From NCBI GenBank assembly GCA_017936885.1, contig JAGBEO010000011.1:1-64000 (forward strand): 64,000 nucleotides of DNA, in the 5' to 3' direction. Origin of the DNA: Lachnospiraceae bacterium (lineage in GTDB: Bacteria > Bacillota > Clostridia > Lachnospirales > Lachnospiraceae). The notes under the pieces are model-generated. The model worked only from the letters and a program-made list of their open reading frames with translations. It made no database searches and was not told the origin of the DNA. The position numbers were made by a program, and so were the translations under genes. This document shows, piece by piece, positions 18,205 through 27,742 of this stretch (the stretch's first letter is position 1; every line of letters begins with the position of its first letter).

Positions 18205-19491
18205 ATGAAAATATTATGGGTATGTAATATTATGCTGCCGGCCATCGCGAAACGATTGAACATGCCTTACAGTAACCGGGAAGGATGGCTTAGCGGGTTA
18301 TTAGACAGAGTTATTTCCGAACAGGACAGGAATCGGATAGAATTGGCAATCGCTTTTCCGGTGGAGGAATCCGTAGGGGCGTTTGATCAGGTGATGCAGC
18401 TTGGAGAGAATATGTCCTGTCATTGCTATGCCTTTGTGGAAGATTTGACCACACCGGAGAATTATGATGTGGAATTAGAAGATTACTTCAAATTAATTAT
18501 AGATGATTTCCAGCCGGATATTATGCACGTATTCGGAACAGAATTTCCGCATGCTCTGGCAAGCATTAAGGTTTTTCAGAACCCGGATCATACGCTGGTC
18601 GGGATACAGGGGCTTATCTCTTCCTGTGCGAAGGTATATATGGCTGATCTGCCGGTAAAGATACAAAGGCAGGTTACCTTCCGTGATATGGTGCGTAAGG
18701 ACAGTATCAGGCAGCAGCAGAAGAAATTTGAGAAGCGCGGTATGTATGAGATCGAAGCGCTGAAAAGGGTGAAGCATATAGCGGGCAGAACGGACTTTGA
18801 CCGCTCTGAGACAGCCAAAATTAATCCGGGCGCGACATATCATTATCTGAATGAGACACTTAGAAGTATTTTCTATCGTGACAGATGGAAGAGAAACAAT
18901 TGTCAGACGTACCGTATTTTCATGAGCCAGGGTGACTATCCTTTGAAGGGATTTCATTATATGCTAAAGGGGATGCCTAAAATATTGGAGCAGTTTCCGG
19001 ACGCGGAATTATATGTGGCGGGAAGTAATATCTTAAGCAGGGAGACATGGAAGGATACCCTGAAATTACCGGCATACGGCAAGTACTTATTAAAGCTGAT
19101 CAGAGAGAATCATTTGGAAGAAAAAGTGACCATGCTCGGACGGTTAAGTGCCGAGGAAATGAAGGAGCAGTATCTGTACAGTCATGTGTTCGTGTGCCCA
19201 TCGGCTCTGGAGAATTCTCCCAATTCCGTAGGTGAAGCGATGCTGTTGGGGGTTCCCTGCGTGGCAGCCAATGTGGGAGGCATACATAATCTGCTGACAG
19301 ACGGCGGGGATGGATTCTTGTATCCGCCGGGTGATGTGGATGCACTGGCAGACCGGATTATAGAGATCTTTACCAAGGAAGCGATCGTGGACCGTATGAC
19401 GGATAATGCCAGAAAACATGCCCGCACCAATCATGATGCGGATCAGAATTATTACCGCTTGATGAGGATTTATCGGGAGATGTTATCATGA
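18205..19491 (+). CDS. Glycosyltransferase family 4 protein
   Basis: 428 aa. A GT-B fold enzyme: the N-terminal domain has the IMHVFGTEFPHAL segment, and the C-terminal GT4 domain carries YPLKGFHYMLKGMP, LYVAGSN, and the donor-binding stretch SALENSPNSVGEAMLLGVP followed by VAANVGGI. The E-x7-E pattern of GT4 is present. Its stop overlaps the next start (ATGA). It should be a retaining transferase using a nucleotide sugar; the sugar is unknown. Confidence 0.9.
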   Translation: MKILWVCNIMLPAIAKRLNMPYSNREGWLSGLLDRVISEQDRNRIELAIAFPVEESVGAFDQVMQLGENMSCHCYAFVEDLTTPENYDVELEDYFKLIIDDFQPDIMHVFGTEFPHALASIKVFQNPDHTLVGIQGLISSCAKVYMADLPVKIQRQVTFRDMVRKDSIRQQQKKFEKRGMYEIEALKRVKHIAGRTDFDRSETAKINPGATYHYLNETLRSIFYRDRWKRNNCQTYRIFMSQGDYPLKGFHYMLKGMPKILEQFPDAELYVAGSNILSRETWKDTLKLPAYGKYLLKLIRENHLEEKVTMLGRLSAEEMKEQYLYSHVFVCPSALENSPNSVGEAMLLGVPCVAANVGGIHNLLTDGGDGFLYPPGDVDALADRIIEIFTKEAIVDRMTDNARKHARTNHDADQNYYRLMRIYREMLS

Positions 19492-20684
19492 CCTTTACTT
19501 TTGTGTCGAATTATATCAATCATCATCAGATACCTCTGTGCGAGGCGCTTTACCGGGAATTGGGGAAGGATTTTACTTTTATCCAGACCATGCCTATGGA
19601 AGAAGAACGCGTGGCGATGGGATGGAGTGTGGATGTAAAGACGTTGCCCTATGTGGAGTGCCTATATGAGGAAGAATATGATTGCCTTAAGAAGATCGCA
19701 GAGAGTGATGTGGTGCTGTTTGGCTGGACGGAGCGGGAAGACATTGTGGAGACCAGATTGAAGACCGGCAGAACAACGCTGCGCGTCAGTGAGCGCCTAT
19801 ACCGGGAAGGGCAGTGGAAAGCCATTTCTCCCCGGGGCCTGATTGCGAAATATCATGAACATATTAAATACCGCAGACAGAATGTCTGTATGCTGTGTGC
19901 CGGTGCTTATACGGCATCGGATTTTCATCTGATCGGCGCCTATCCGGATAAGATGTTCCGGTGGGGATATTTTACGGCATTAAGGACGTATACGCAGGAA
20001 CAGATGGATTCGTTAAAGACAGAAGACGGAGCTTTGCATATTGTCTGGGCAGGCAGATTTATTCCGCTGAAACATCCTGAGTATGCGGTCAGACTGGCGA
20101 AGAAGCTTCGGGAGAAGGGATATAGGTATCACATTCATATGCTGGGAGACGGAGAACTGGAACCGCTCTTAAAGCATGATGTTACCACTTCGGGACTTTC
20201 GAAATATTTTACTTTCTATGGCTATACAGAGCCGGAGAAGGTGCGGGATGTGATGGAGAAATGCCACATTCATCTTTTTACAAGCAATTATCTGGAGGGC
20301 TGGGGTGCCGTGGTAAACGAGGGCATGAACAGCGGATGTGTGGAAGTGGTCAATGCGCAGGTGGGTGCGGCGCCTTATCTGATCAGGCATGGTGAGAATG
20401 GTCTGGTATACCCGGATAATCGTTATGAGCAGATGGAAGCGTTGGTGGAGGATTTGTTTGCCCATTGGGATGAGAAGAAAAAGATGGGGCAGGCGGCTTA
20501 TGAAACCATCAGGGATACATGGAATGCGGAACATGCGGCAGAGGAACTGCTCCGGTTTGTGAAGGATCTGCAGAAGGGCAGAATCGCTCCGGCGCAAGAG
20601 GGGCCTTTAAGCAAGGCGCCTGTGATCCGTCCGGGTAGGATGTATGAGAGTATGATGGATGGAAATTGTACCAAAACAGGCTGA
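19488..20684 (+). CDS. Glycosyltransferase family 4 protein
   Basis: 398 aa. GT-B fold with N-terminal FVSNYINHHQIPLCEALY (a pattern of GT4 enzymes that begin with a host-sugar acceptor fold) and a C-terminal donor domain: AGRFIPLKHPEYAVRLAKKL, HMLGDGELEP, FYGYTEPEKV, TSNYLEGWGAVVNEGMNSGC. Translationally coupled to the previous GT4 gene. The carboxyl tail past residue 370 is probably disordered. Confidence 0.9.
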   Translation: MTFTFVSNYINHHQIPLCEALYRELGKDFTFIQTMPMEEERVAMGWSVDVKTLPYVECLYEEEYDCLKKIAESDVVLFGWTEREDIVETRLKTGRTTLRVSERLYREGQWKAISPRGLIAKYHEHIKYRRQNVCMLCAGAYTASDFHLIGAYPDKMFRWGYFTALRTYTQEQMDSLKTEDGALHIVWAGRFIPLKHPEYAVRLAKKLREKGYRYHIHMLGDGELEPLLKHDVTTSGLSKYFTFYGYTEPEKVRDVMEKCHIHLFTSNYLEGWGAVVNEGMNSGCVEVVNAQVGAAPYLIRHGENGLVYPDNRYEQMEALVEDLFAHWDEKKKMGQAAYETIRDTWNAEHAAEELLRFVKDLQKGRIAPAQEGPLSKAPVIRPGRMYESMMDGNCTKTG

Positions 20685-20699
20685 GAAAGGTATAATAGT

Positions 20700-21698
20700 A
20701 TGAAAAAAATCAGTGTTATAGTACCGGTATACAATTCTATAGACTGTTTGGAACGATGTGTGAAATCAATCTGTGCACAGACTTATGCAAATTTAGAAAT
20801 TATTCTGGTGGACGACGGTTCCACCGACGGCACGGACAGGCTGTGCGAGCAGCTTGTATTGCAGGACAGCCGTATTGTTACTTATCATAAGAAAAACGGC
20901 GGGGCTTCTTCTGCAAGAAATCTGGGGATTAAGTTGGCATCGGGTGACTATCTGGGATTTGTGGACAGTGATGATTATATAGAACCTTATGTTTATGAGG
21001 AAATGATGAAGGTGCTTGCCGAAAAAGATTGCGATGTGGTGCAGATATCCCGTGATGAGGTGGATGAGGAAGGAAGGCGGCTGCCGGATGTGTGTGTACC
21101 GCCTAAGCAGATGCGGTTTTGTGAGACGGAAACTTTCGTGAAAGAACTGTTATTGCACCAGGGGGACTGTTCCTTTTGTACCAAGCTGGTTAAGAAGGAA
21201 TTGTTTGCAAAGCATCAATTTCCGGAAGGTGTATTAAATGAGGATTTCAGACTGTTGGCAGAGATGCTGCAGGAGATCGACGGTATCGCAATTCTGCCTA
21301 AGCAGGGGTATCATGTGGTATGCCGTAAGGAAAGTACCACCCGAAAAAAAACGAAGGATAGTTTTTCGCGGGTGTTTCTTGACATTGTGGATAACGCGGA
21401 TTTTATACAGGATCTTGTGGATAAAAAATATCCGGCACTGCACAACTACGCTATCCGGTTTAATCTGTATCAGCGGTTGGATTATCTGCTTCATGTGCCG
21501 ATTTCGCAGATGACGGGTGAGAATGCATTTTATGGTAATGTGAAAAGATATTTGAGAAGTCATGTGGCAGATACGGTTAGGAATCCTTATTTAACGGGAA
21601 AACAGAAAGTATATTTGCTGCTTTTGACAATGGCGCCGAAGACGGTAAGAAGCGTCCATGCCAAGAAGATGGAGAGACGTAAACAAAGAGAATTATAG
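20700..21698 (+). CDS. GT2 glycosyltransferase
   Basis: 332 aa. Canonical GT2: ISVIVPVYNSIDCLERCVKS, LVDDGSTDGTD, NGGASSARNLGIKLASGDY, FVDSDDYIEP. The C-terminal half resembles CpsI/CpsJ-like transferases and has a basic tail. The ribosome site GAGAAAGG lies 9 bases before the ATG. Confidence 0.9.
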   Translation: MKKISVIVPVYNSIDCLERCVKSICAQTYANLEIILVDDGSTDGTDRLCEQLVLQDSRIVTYHKKNGGASSARNLGIKLASGDYLGFVDSDDYIEPYVYEEMMKVLAEKDCDVVQISRDEVDEEGRRLPDVCVPPKQMRFCETETFVKELLLHQGDCSFCTKLVKKELFAKHQFPEGVLNEDFRLLAEMLQEIDGIAILPKQGYHVVCRKESTTRKKTKDSFSRVFLDIVDNADFIQDLVDKKYPALHNYAIRFNLYQRLDYLLHVPISQMTGENAFYGNVKRYLRSHVADTVRNPYLTGKQKVYLLLLTMAPKTVRSVHAKKMERRKQREL

Positions 21699-21768
21699 CG
21701 TGTAAAAGACAGGAAACAGTGGGAAGCGTTAAAACAGTGGGTCAGGATTTGATCGCGGCAGCCAAAGG

Positions 21769-23568
21769 ATGACAGGGCAGACAACAGGGAATCATAACAT
21801 GATGAAGATAGAAGACGCGAAAAAAAGAAAATTCTATATCGTATGTTTTGTCATCATCTGGGTTGTACAGATGGTTGCGGCGTTTTATTTTTGTACCCTC
21901 AAACAGGGATTCCATGAGGATGAGTATTATACCTATTATTCTACGGCGCGTACCAACGGCTTCTATGTGGAGGACGGGCAGTGGATGGATCAGGAGACCT
22001 ATCGGAATGAGTTTGTGGTGCTTGCAGGGCAGCAGTTTCAGTATGGACTGGTGAAACAGGTGCAGTCCTGGGATGTGCACCCGCCGGTGTATTACTGGGT
22101 GTTCCATACGGTGGCATCCATGGTGCCGGGGGTATTTTCCAAGTGGATCGGGCTGTCTGTTAACCTGTTTTTTCATGGAATCAATATTATTTTGCTGACA
22201 TATTTGTCATATTTGGTGAGTGACCGCTGTAAAATGGTAGCGCTGATCGTGACCTTGTTCTACGGACTGACACCTGCGGCGGTTAGCGGCGTGGTCTTTA
22301 TCAGAATGTATGAGATGCTGACGATGTGGGTGCTGTTATGTGCGCTGCTGCATGTGAGGGCAGTGAAGAAGCGGGAAGAAAAATTGCAGGAGGAGAAGTT
22401 ATCCCTGAAAGGTTTTCTTTTGCCGATTGCTCTCGTAACGTATCTGGGTTTTCTGACACAATATTATTATTTTATATTTCTGTTTTTTATGGGGGTGGCA
22501 TTTTGTATTTATCTGCTGTGGCGTGACCGTAGTATCGGCAACTGCCTGCGTTATGGTATAAGCCAGATCACAGCCTTTGTGCTCGCTTATCTGACTTATC
22601 CCTCCTGTTTGGGGCAGATGTTCCGCGGACAGCGCGGTGCACAGGCAACAGAGAATTTTATGGATCTGTCCAACACGGCGGAGCGTCTCCGGTTCTTCTA
22701 TGATCTTTTGGACGAGTATGTGTTTGGAAAAATGCTCACGTGGCTTCTGCTGCTGGCGGTGATTTTGGTTGTGACAGTATACGCTATGGCGGGCAGGCGC
22801 AGATTATCGGGCAGGGATAGTTCGAAACAGAATAGTCAGTCTTCTGTTTTACGGGAGAGTAAGCAGACTGCCACACGGAGAAAGGGCAAGGCTGACATTG
22901 CTTTTTGGCTGCTTATGGCTGCGGTAATTGGTTATTTCCTGACGGTTTCTAAGACGGCGCTGTTGTTGGGAGATACTTCTAACCGCTATCAGCTTCCGGT
23001 CTATGGTATGATAGTGCTGCTGCTTTTTGACGGCATATACCGGCTGGGGAAGCAATGTATATTGGTTTCGGATACTTCTGTTGCCAGCGGTCTGTTGAGC
23101 GGAGAAGAACGGACAGAAGCTTCCGCAAGAAAAGCTATGTCAAAAATGCCCGGATATTTGGGTGCGGCAGCAGTTGTAATCTGTTTGCTTGTGGATTTAA
23201 GCGGACTTGCCGGAGGAAGGGTCGTATTTCTCTATCCTGAGGATAAACAGCAGGCAGCGTTCGCCAAAGAACGGGCAGAGGCGGGTACACCGGTGGTGTA
23301 TGTTTATCAGACCGGGGCGGAATGGTGTATTTGGGATGTGACCAATGAACTTCTGGAATATCCGGCAGTGTACTTCGTTTCGGCTGACAGTGAGGATTTG
23401 ATCGAAGACGACAGGATTGCTGAGGCAAAAGATCTGGTGGTGTATTTGGCAGACGGTGTGGATTCGGAAGAGCAGCTTTCGAGAATCACGGCGAAAGCCA
23501 TGTATTTGAAGGATCGCCCACAGCTGCTGTTTGAAGAGAAATATTGTGATGTATATTATGTTCGGTAG
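21769..23568 (+). CDS. GT39-like (PMT/ArnT-type) membrane glycosyltransferase
   Basis: 599 aa, about ten membrane helices. The loop after the first helix carries HEDEYYTYYSTARTNG (residues ~45-60), the acidic motif that acts as catalytic site in GT-C enzymes of the PMT/ArnT group. It is followed by SWDVHPPVYYWVFHTVASMV, the D-x-H-P-P-x-Y-Y pattern of this family. It probably uses a polyprenyl-phosphate sugar such as that made by the GtrB-like enzymes. Start 21769 follows AAAGG; the MM at 21796/21799 is an alternative. Confidence 0.75.
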   Translation: MTGQTTGNHNMMKIEDAKKRKFYIVCFVIIWVVQMVAAFYFCTLKQGFHEDEYYTYYSTARTNGFYVEDGQWMDQETYRNEFVVLAGQQFQYGLVKQVQSWDVHPPVYYWVFHTVASMVPGVFSKWIGLSVNLFFHGINIILLTYLSYLVSDRCKMVALIVTLFYGLTPAAVSGVVFIRMYEMLTMWVLLCALLHVRAVKKREEKLQEEKLSLKGFLLPIALVTYLGFLTQYYYFIFLFFMGVAFCIYLLWRDRSIGNCLRYGISQITAFVLAYLTYPSCLGQMFRGQRGAQATENFMDLSNTAERLRFFYDLLDEYVFGKMLTWLLLLAVILVVTVYAMAGRRRLSGRDSSKQNSQSSVLRESKQTATRRKGKADIAFWLLMAAVIGYFLTVSKTALLLGDTSNRYQLPVYGMIVLLLFDGIYRLGKQCILVSDTSVASGLLSGEERTEASARKAMSKMPGYLGAAAVVICLLVDLSGLAGGRVVFLYPEDKQQAAFAKERAEAGTPVVYVYQTGAEWCIWDVTNELLEYPAVYFVSADSEDLIEDDRIAEAKDLVVYLADGVDSEEQLSRITAKAMYLKDRPQLLFEEKYCDVYYVR

Positions 23569-23649
23569 TTTCGGATATGATATTAGTTGTTGCCTTGTAA
23601 CAAATTTTTCATGTAGTATTACGTGTAAACATTTCATGGGAGATTTATA

Positions 23650-24042
23650 ATGTCACGAGAAGAGAAAAAGCCGGACTATGACCCGGATCAATGTATGAGA
23701 GCAAGAAGTGAGGCTGTCCGTGCTATGGAAGAATTGTTGAAAGGTAATATCGGAGAAAAAGATTTATCCGGTGCAGTATGGAAAGCAATTGAGATTTTCC
23801 AGGGATATCAATTTGAAACATACCAAGGGCTTTGTTTTACATATACCGTAAAGGGATATGAGATATTTGTGGATCGGAAGGACAAGAGTATTACGAAATC
23901 ATCGGTAGATATTGCATTGATGAAGGCTGTTGAACTGCAAGGGAATGTATCCGGACCGAAGAAGCTGAAAGTCTTTGGGGCGAGTTATTTATATCCGATG
24001 TTTATTAAGTTCGGAATAATAAAAACAGAAGGCAAAGTCTGA
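23650..24042 (+). CDS. Hypothetical 130-aa protein
   Basis: No family is recognised. The protein has no signal or membrane helix. Features: an N-terminal acidic/basic stretch, a helical region around residues 15-45, FQGYQFETYQGLCFTYTVKG, YEIFVDRKDKSITKSSVDIA, and a C-terminal GASYLYPMFIKFGIIKTEG segment. A ribosome site (GGGAGATTT) precedes the ATG. It sits between the GT-C-like gene and the pseB promoter, and the last codons abut that promoter. Confidence 0.6.
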   Translation: MSREEKKPDYDPDQCMRARSEAVRAMEELLKGNIGEKDLSGAVWKAIEIFQGYQFETYQGLCFTYTVKGYEIFVDRKDKSITKSSVDIALMKAVELQGNVSGPKKLKVFGASYLYPMFIKFGIIKTEGKV

Positions 24043-24071
24043 TTGCAAACAATTTGCCCCTATGCTATACT
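24043..24071 (+). promoter_or_regulatory. Sigma-A promoter of pseB
   Basis: TTGCAA (24043-24048), a 17-base spacer ending TGC, and TATACT (24066-24071): an extended -10 promoter. It is 39 bases from the pseB ATG. Confidence 0.75.
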
Positions 24072-24110
24072 TAAAAACGATGTAAAAGATATCATTTCGG
24101 AGGAAAACTC

Positions 24111-25106
24111 ATGTTAAACGGCAAGACAATACTGATTACCGGAGGCACAGGTTCTTTCGGTAAATGCTTTACGAAATATGTACTGACACACTATGAACCG
24201 AAGAAAATTATCATTTATTCCAGAGATGAGTTCAAGCAGTGGATGATGGAAAATGAATTTTCGGCATATAAAGAGAAGCTTCGGTTTTTCATCGGAGATG
24301 TCCGTGATGTGGAACGTCTCAAAAGAGCCTGTGAGGGTGTAGATTATATTATTCATGCGGCAGCATTAAAACAGGTGCCTGCCTGCGAGTATAATCCTAA
24401 CGAGGCGATCAAGACCAATATCCACGGTGCCATGAATGTGATTGATGCGGCACTGGACTGCGGTGTGCACAAGGTAGTCGCCCTGTCCACGGATAAGGCG
24501 GTAAACCCCGTGAATCTGTACGGCGGAACGAAGCTTGTATCGGACAAGCTTTTCGTGGCAGCCAACGCCTATGCGGGCAGTAAAGATATTAATTTCTCTA
24601 TTGTGAGATACGGCAACGTGGCAGGAAGCCGCGGCTCTGTTATTCCGTTTTTCCATAAGCTTATTAAAGAGGGCGCTACGGAGCTTCCGATTACAGACCT
24701 TCGTATGACGAGATTCTGGATCAGCCTGACAGAGGGCGTTGAACTGGTGATTAAAGCGTTGGCAGAAGCAACCGGCGGAGAAACCTTTATCAGCAAGATT
24801 CCTTCTTTCAAGATTACGGACTTGGCAGAGGCTATGCTGCCGGGATGCAAGATTAAGGAGACAGGCATTCGTCCCGGTGAGAAGCTGCATGAGATTATGG
24901 TAACGACAGAGGATTCCATGACTACCTACGAGTATGACAAGCATTTCATCGTATATCCGCAGATGACATGGAATAACAGGCAGCAGCCGAATTTGAGCGG
25001 TAAGAAGGTAGAGGACGGCTTTTCCTATAGTTCCGGCAATAATACCGAATGGCTGAGTGTGGAAGATATCAGAGAGTTATTAAAGGATGTAGAATTGGAG
25101 AAGTAA
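24111..25106 (+). CDS. pseB: UDP-N-acetylglucosamine 4,6-dehydratase (inverting), PseB
   Basis: 331 aa, a soluble short-form enzyme without the membrane part of FlaA1/CapD types. TGGTGSFGKCF (residues 11-21), YSRDEFKQW, GDVRDVERL, HAAALKQVPACEYNP, STDKAVNPVNLYGGTKLVSD (catalytic Tyr/Lys) and RYGNVAGSRGS are all present. It converts UDP-GlcNAc to the 4-keto-6-deoxy L-sugar, step 1 of the pseudaminic acid pathway. It starts its own transcription unit from a sigma-A promoter and is followed by pseC after a 137-base gap. Confidence 0.93.
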   Translation: MLNGKTILITGGTGSFGKCFTKYVLTHYEPKKIIIYSRDEFKQWMMENEFSAYKEKLRFFIGDVRDVERLKRACEGVDYIIHAAALKQVPACEYNPNEAIKTNIHGAMNVIDAALDCGVHKVVALSTDKAVNPVNLYGGTKLVSDKLFVAANAYAGSKDINFSIVRYGNVAGSRGSVIPFFHKLIKEGATELPITDLRMTRFWISLTEGVELVIKALAEATGGETFISKIPSFKITDLAEAMLPGCKIKETGIRPGEKLHEIMVTTEDSMTTYEYDKHFIVYPQMTWNNRQQPNLSGKKVEDGFSYSSGNNTEWLSVEDIRELLKDVELEK

Positions 25107-25243
25107 GGATAAAGAGAGAAGGACATGTGCAAACTGCATGTCCTTTATCTATATTGTTATGGAAATGCGGCATGACGGAAGCTATGAGCGGATATAGATG
25201 TGTGCATTATTTTAATGGAATAAAGAAAGAAGGTAAAAGAACG

Positions 25244-26437
25244 ATGAACAAACCTGCGATTGAGGGAGGAACTCCTGTCAGGGATACGAAGATTTTCTAC
25301 GGACATCAGTACATCGATGATGCGGATATTCAGGCAGTGGTGGATGTATTAAAAAGTGATTATCTGACCTGCGGACCGAAGATTACGGAACTGGAGCAGA
25401 AATTATGTCAGGTCACGGGCGCAAAATATGCGGTGGTGTGCAGTAACGGTACGGCGGCGCTTCATATTGCGGCGCTGGCAGCAGGCGTAGGAGAAGGAGA
25501 CGAGGTTATTACCACACCGATCACGTTTGCAGCATCGGCGAACTGTGCGCTCTATTGCGGAGCAAGACCGGTTTTTGCGGATATCAACCCGGAGACGTAC
25601 AACATTGACCCGGCTAAGGTGCAGGAAGCTATCACGCCGAAGACCAAAGCGGTGGTGGCAGTGTCCTACACGGGACAGTCCGTAGAATTGGAGCCTCTTA
25701 AGAAAATCTGTAAAGAGAATCACTTGACCCTGATTGAAGACGGCGCTCATGTAATCGGCACAAAGTATAACGGTCAGCCCAACGGCTCTGTTGCGGATAT
25801 GACTACTTTCAGTTTTCATCCGGTGAAAACGGTGACAGGCGGCGAGGGCGGTGCCGTGCTCACAAACGATGAGACTTTATATAAGAAACTGCTGCTTTAT
25901 CGTTCTCATGGCATTACCAGAGATGAACAGCAGATGGAGCACGAGCCGGACGGGTCATGGTATTATGAGCAGATTGCGCTGGGTTATAATTATCGTATGA
26001 CAGATATGCAGGCGGCGCTGATCATCAGTCAGCTTGATAAGCTGCCGATGTTTTGTAAGCGCAGAAAAGAAATCGTGGCAAGATATGATGAGGCATTTGC
26101 CAAGATTCAGGGGCTTTTCGTACAGAAGGAGATACCGGAGTCTGATACCACAAGACATTTGTACATCCTGCGTATCGTGCCGGAGAAATTAAAGATTAAC
26201 AGAAAGCAGTTCTTCGAGGCGCTTGCCGCCGAGAATGTATGCTGTAATGTGCATTATATACCGACCTACTATTTCCCGTACTATGAGAAGCTGGGATATC
26301 ATAAGGGATTGTGCCCGAATGCGGAGAAATTGTATGAGGAAATTATTTCGCTGCCCCTTTATTATGCCATGAGTGATGAAGATGTGGAGAGCGTTATTGA
26401 GGCAGTAACTAAGATTGCGACATATTATGCTGTATAG
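25244..26437 (+). CDS. pseC: UDP-4-amino-4,6-dideoxy-N-acetyl-altrosamine transaminase, PseC
   Basis: 397 aa from ATG 25244, chosen because AAGAAGGT lies upstream and the family begins with MxxPAIEGGTPVR. An upstream in-frame extension to 25049 overlaps pseB and is a spurious reading. DegT/DnrJ family: YFxxGPKITELE region, SNGTAALHIAALAAGVGEGD, EDGAHVIGT, and the PLP lysine at residue 195 in SFHPVKTVTGGEGG. Step 2 of the pathway. Confidence 0.94.
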   Translation: MNKPAIEGGTPVRDTKIFYGHQYIDDADIQAVVDVLKSDYLTCGPKITELEQKLCQVTGAKYAVVCSNGTAALHIAALAAGVGEGDEVITTPITFAASANCALYCGARPVFADINPETYNIDPAKVQEAITPKTKAVVAVSYTGQSVELEPLKKICKENHLTLIEDGAHVIGTKYNGQPNGSVADMTTFSFHPVKTVTGGEGGAVLTNDETLYKKLLLYRSHGITRDEQQMEHEPDGSWYYEQIALGYNYRMTDMQAALIISQLDKLPMFCKRRKEIVARYDEAFAKIQGLFVQKEIPESDTTRHLYILRIVPEKLKINRKQFFEALAAENVCCNVHYIPTYYFPYYEKLGYHKGLCPNAEKLYEEIISLPLYYAMSDEDVESVIEAVTKIATYYAV

Positions 26438-26599
26438 ATGAATAATCGATAGGATCAATATTGCAGATGCTTCATAGCAACAATACCTAAATAATGTAAA
26501 TGTTACAAAAACAGAGATTCCCGGTCTGAACGATAAGATTTCGGATGCGTGTCGTTGCAGGGGACTGCCTTGACATATTTCACATAAAGGAAAAGATAT

Positions 26600-27634
26600 A
26601 TGAAACTATCCATCATCGTCCCCGTCTACAACATGGCGGCGGATCAGAAATTAGAATATTGCCTGAATTCTCTTGTCCATCAGACCATAGAGGATTATGA
26701 GATTATCGCCGTGGACGATTGTTCCACGGACACTTCCTGGGACATTTTACGAAGTTATGAAAAGGAGTATCCTGAGAAGTTTCGTGCCATTCATTCTGAG
26801 GTCAATCAGAAACAGGGTGGCGCCAAAAATATCGGTATGGAGGCGGCCCGTGGCGAATGGATCGGATTTATTGACAGTGACGACTGGATCACACCGGATT
26901 TCTACGAAAGGCTGATTGCCAAAGGAGAAGAGACGGGAGCCGATATGGTAGGCTGTGATTACCATCTTACGGATGAGCACAGTATGAAGATCGGACAGGT
27001 GGTGCACAACAACAAGCCGGAGCAGACGGGGATTTTAAACGAAGAGAAATACCGCTCCCTGATTCTGGACGGCGGAAGTCTTGTGGTGAAGGTATACCGC
27101 AGGGAAATTGTGATTGATCATCCGAGCCGTTTCCCGACAGGCATTTTCTATGAGGACAATGCGCTGGCGAATTCATGGATGCTTCGCGCCAAACATTTTG
27201 AGTATATTGAAGAGCCGCTATATTATTATTATCAGCATGACACTTCTACTGTGCACACGATTAATGTGAAACGTTGCGAGGATCGTATGGAGGCAGGACG
27301 GATCATGCTTCGGGAGGCAAAGGAATACGGTTATTTTAAGCAGTATTATCCGGAACTGGAATTTACTTTTGCTACGTTGTTCTATGTGAATACGTTGTTT
27401 ACCTATATGCAGGGAGTGCGTCCGGTTCGGGCAGGCTTCGTTCGACGGCTGGGGCAGGAGATGCTTCAGAATTTCCCTGATTTTCAGAGGAATCGGTATT
27501 ATGTGGAGCGCATTGGCGCAGAGGAAAAGAAGCTGGTGCAGATGCAGCTTGCATCTGCGTTTCGGTTTATTCTATATTACAAGTTGTTATGGGGATACCG
27601 GAATCTGCGCAGGAAACTCAGATCAAAAAAGTAA
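26600..27634 (+). CDS. GT2 glycosyltransferase
   Basis: 344 aa. LSIIVPVYNMAADQKLEYCL, IAVDDCSTDTSWDIL, NQKQGGAKNIGMEAARGEWI, FIDSDDWITP are GT2 motifs. The C-terminal half carries a conserved DYHLTDEH motif and a basic tail. AAAGGAAAAG precedes the ATG. It is about 160 bases downstream of pseC, a gap in which no promoter stands out. Confidence 0.88.
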   Translation: MKLSIIVPVYNMAADQKLEYCLNSLVHQTIEDYEIIAVDDCSTDTSWDILRSYEKEYPEKFRAIHSEVNQKQGGAKNIGMEAARGEWIGFIDSDDWITPDFYERLIAKGEETGADMVGCDYHLTDEHSMKIGQVVHNNKPEQTGILNEEKYRSLILDGGSLVVKVYRREIVIDHPSRFPTGIFYEDNALANSWMLRAKHFEYIEEPLYYYYQHDTSTVHTINVKRCEDRMEAGRIMLREAKEYGYFKQYYPELEFTFATLFYVNTLFTYMQGVRPVRAGFVRRLGQEMLQNFPDFQRNRYYVERIGAEEKKLVQMQLASAFRFILYYKLLWGYRNLRRKLRSKK

Positions 27635-27742
27635 CCGGATATTTTGCTCCGGTATCGGTGGGATACCCATTGGCAGACTGGGCAGTAAGTAAATCTGTCA
27701 TAGAAGGTCGAAGCAGGCAGATAAGGATAGAAAAACGAAAGA

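Noticed and set aside
20685-20699. TATAAT (20690-20695) directly before the GT2 start at 20700
   Set aside because: It is only 5 bases from the ATG and the -35 spacing to TTGTAC is 19, so it would give a leaderless transcript; it overlaps the ribosome site.
25049-25243. 65-codon N-terminal extension of pseC
   Set aside because: It overlaps pseB, lacks a ribosome site, and the family starts at the ATG at 25244.
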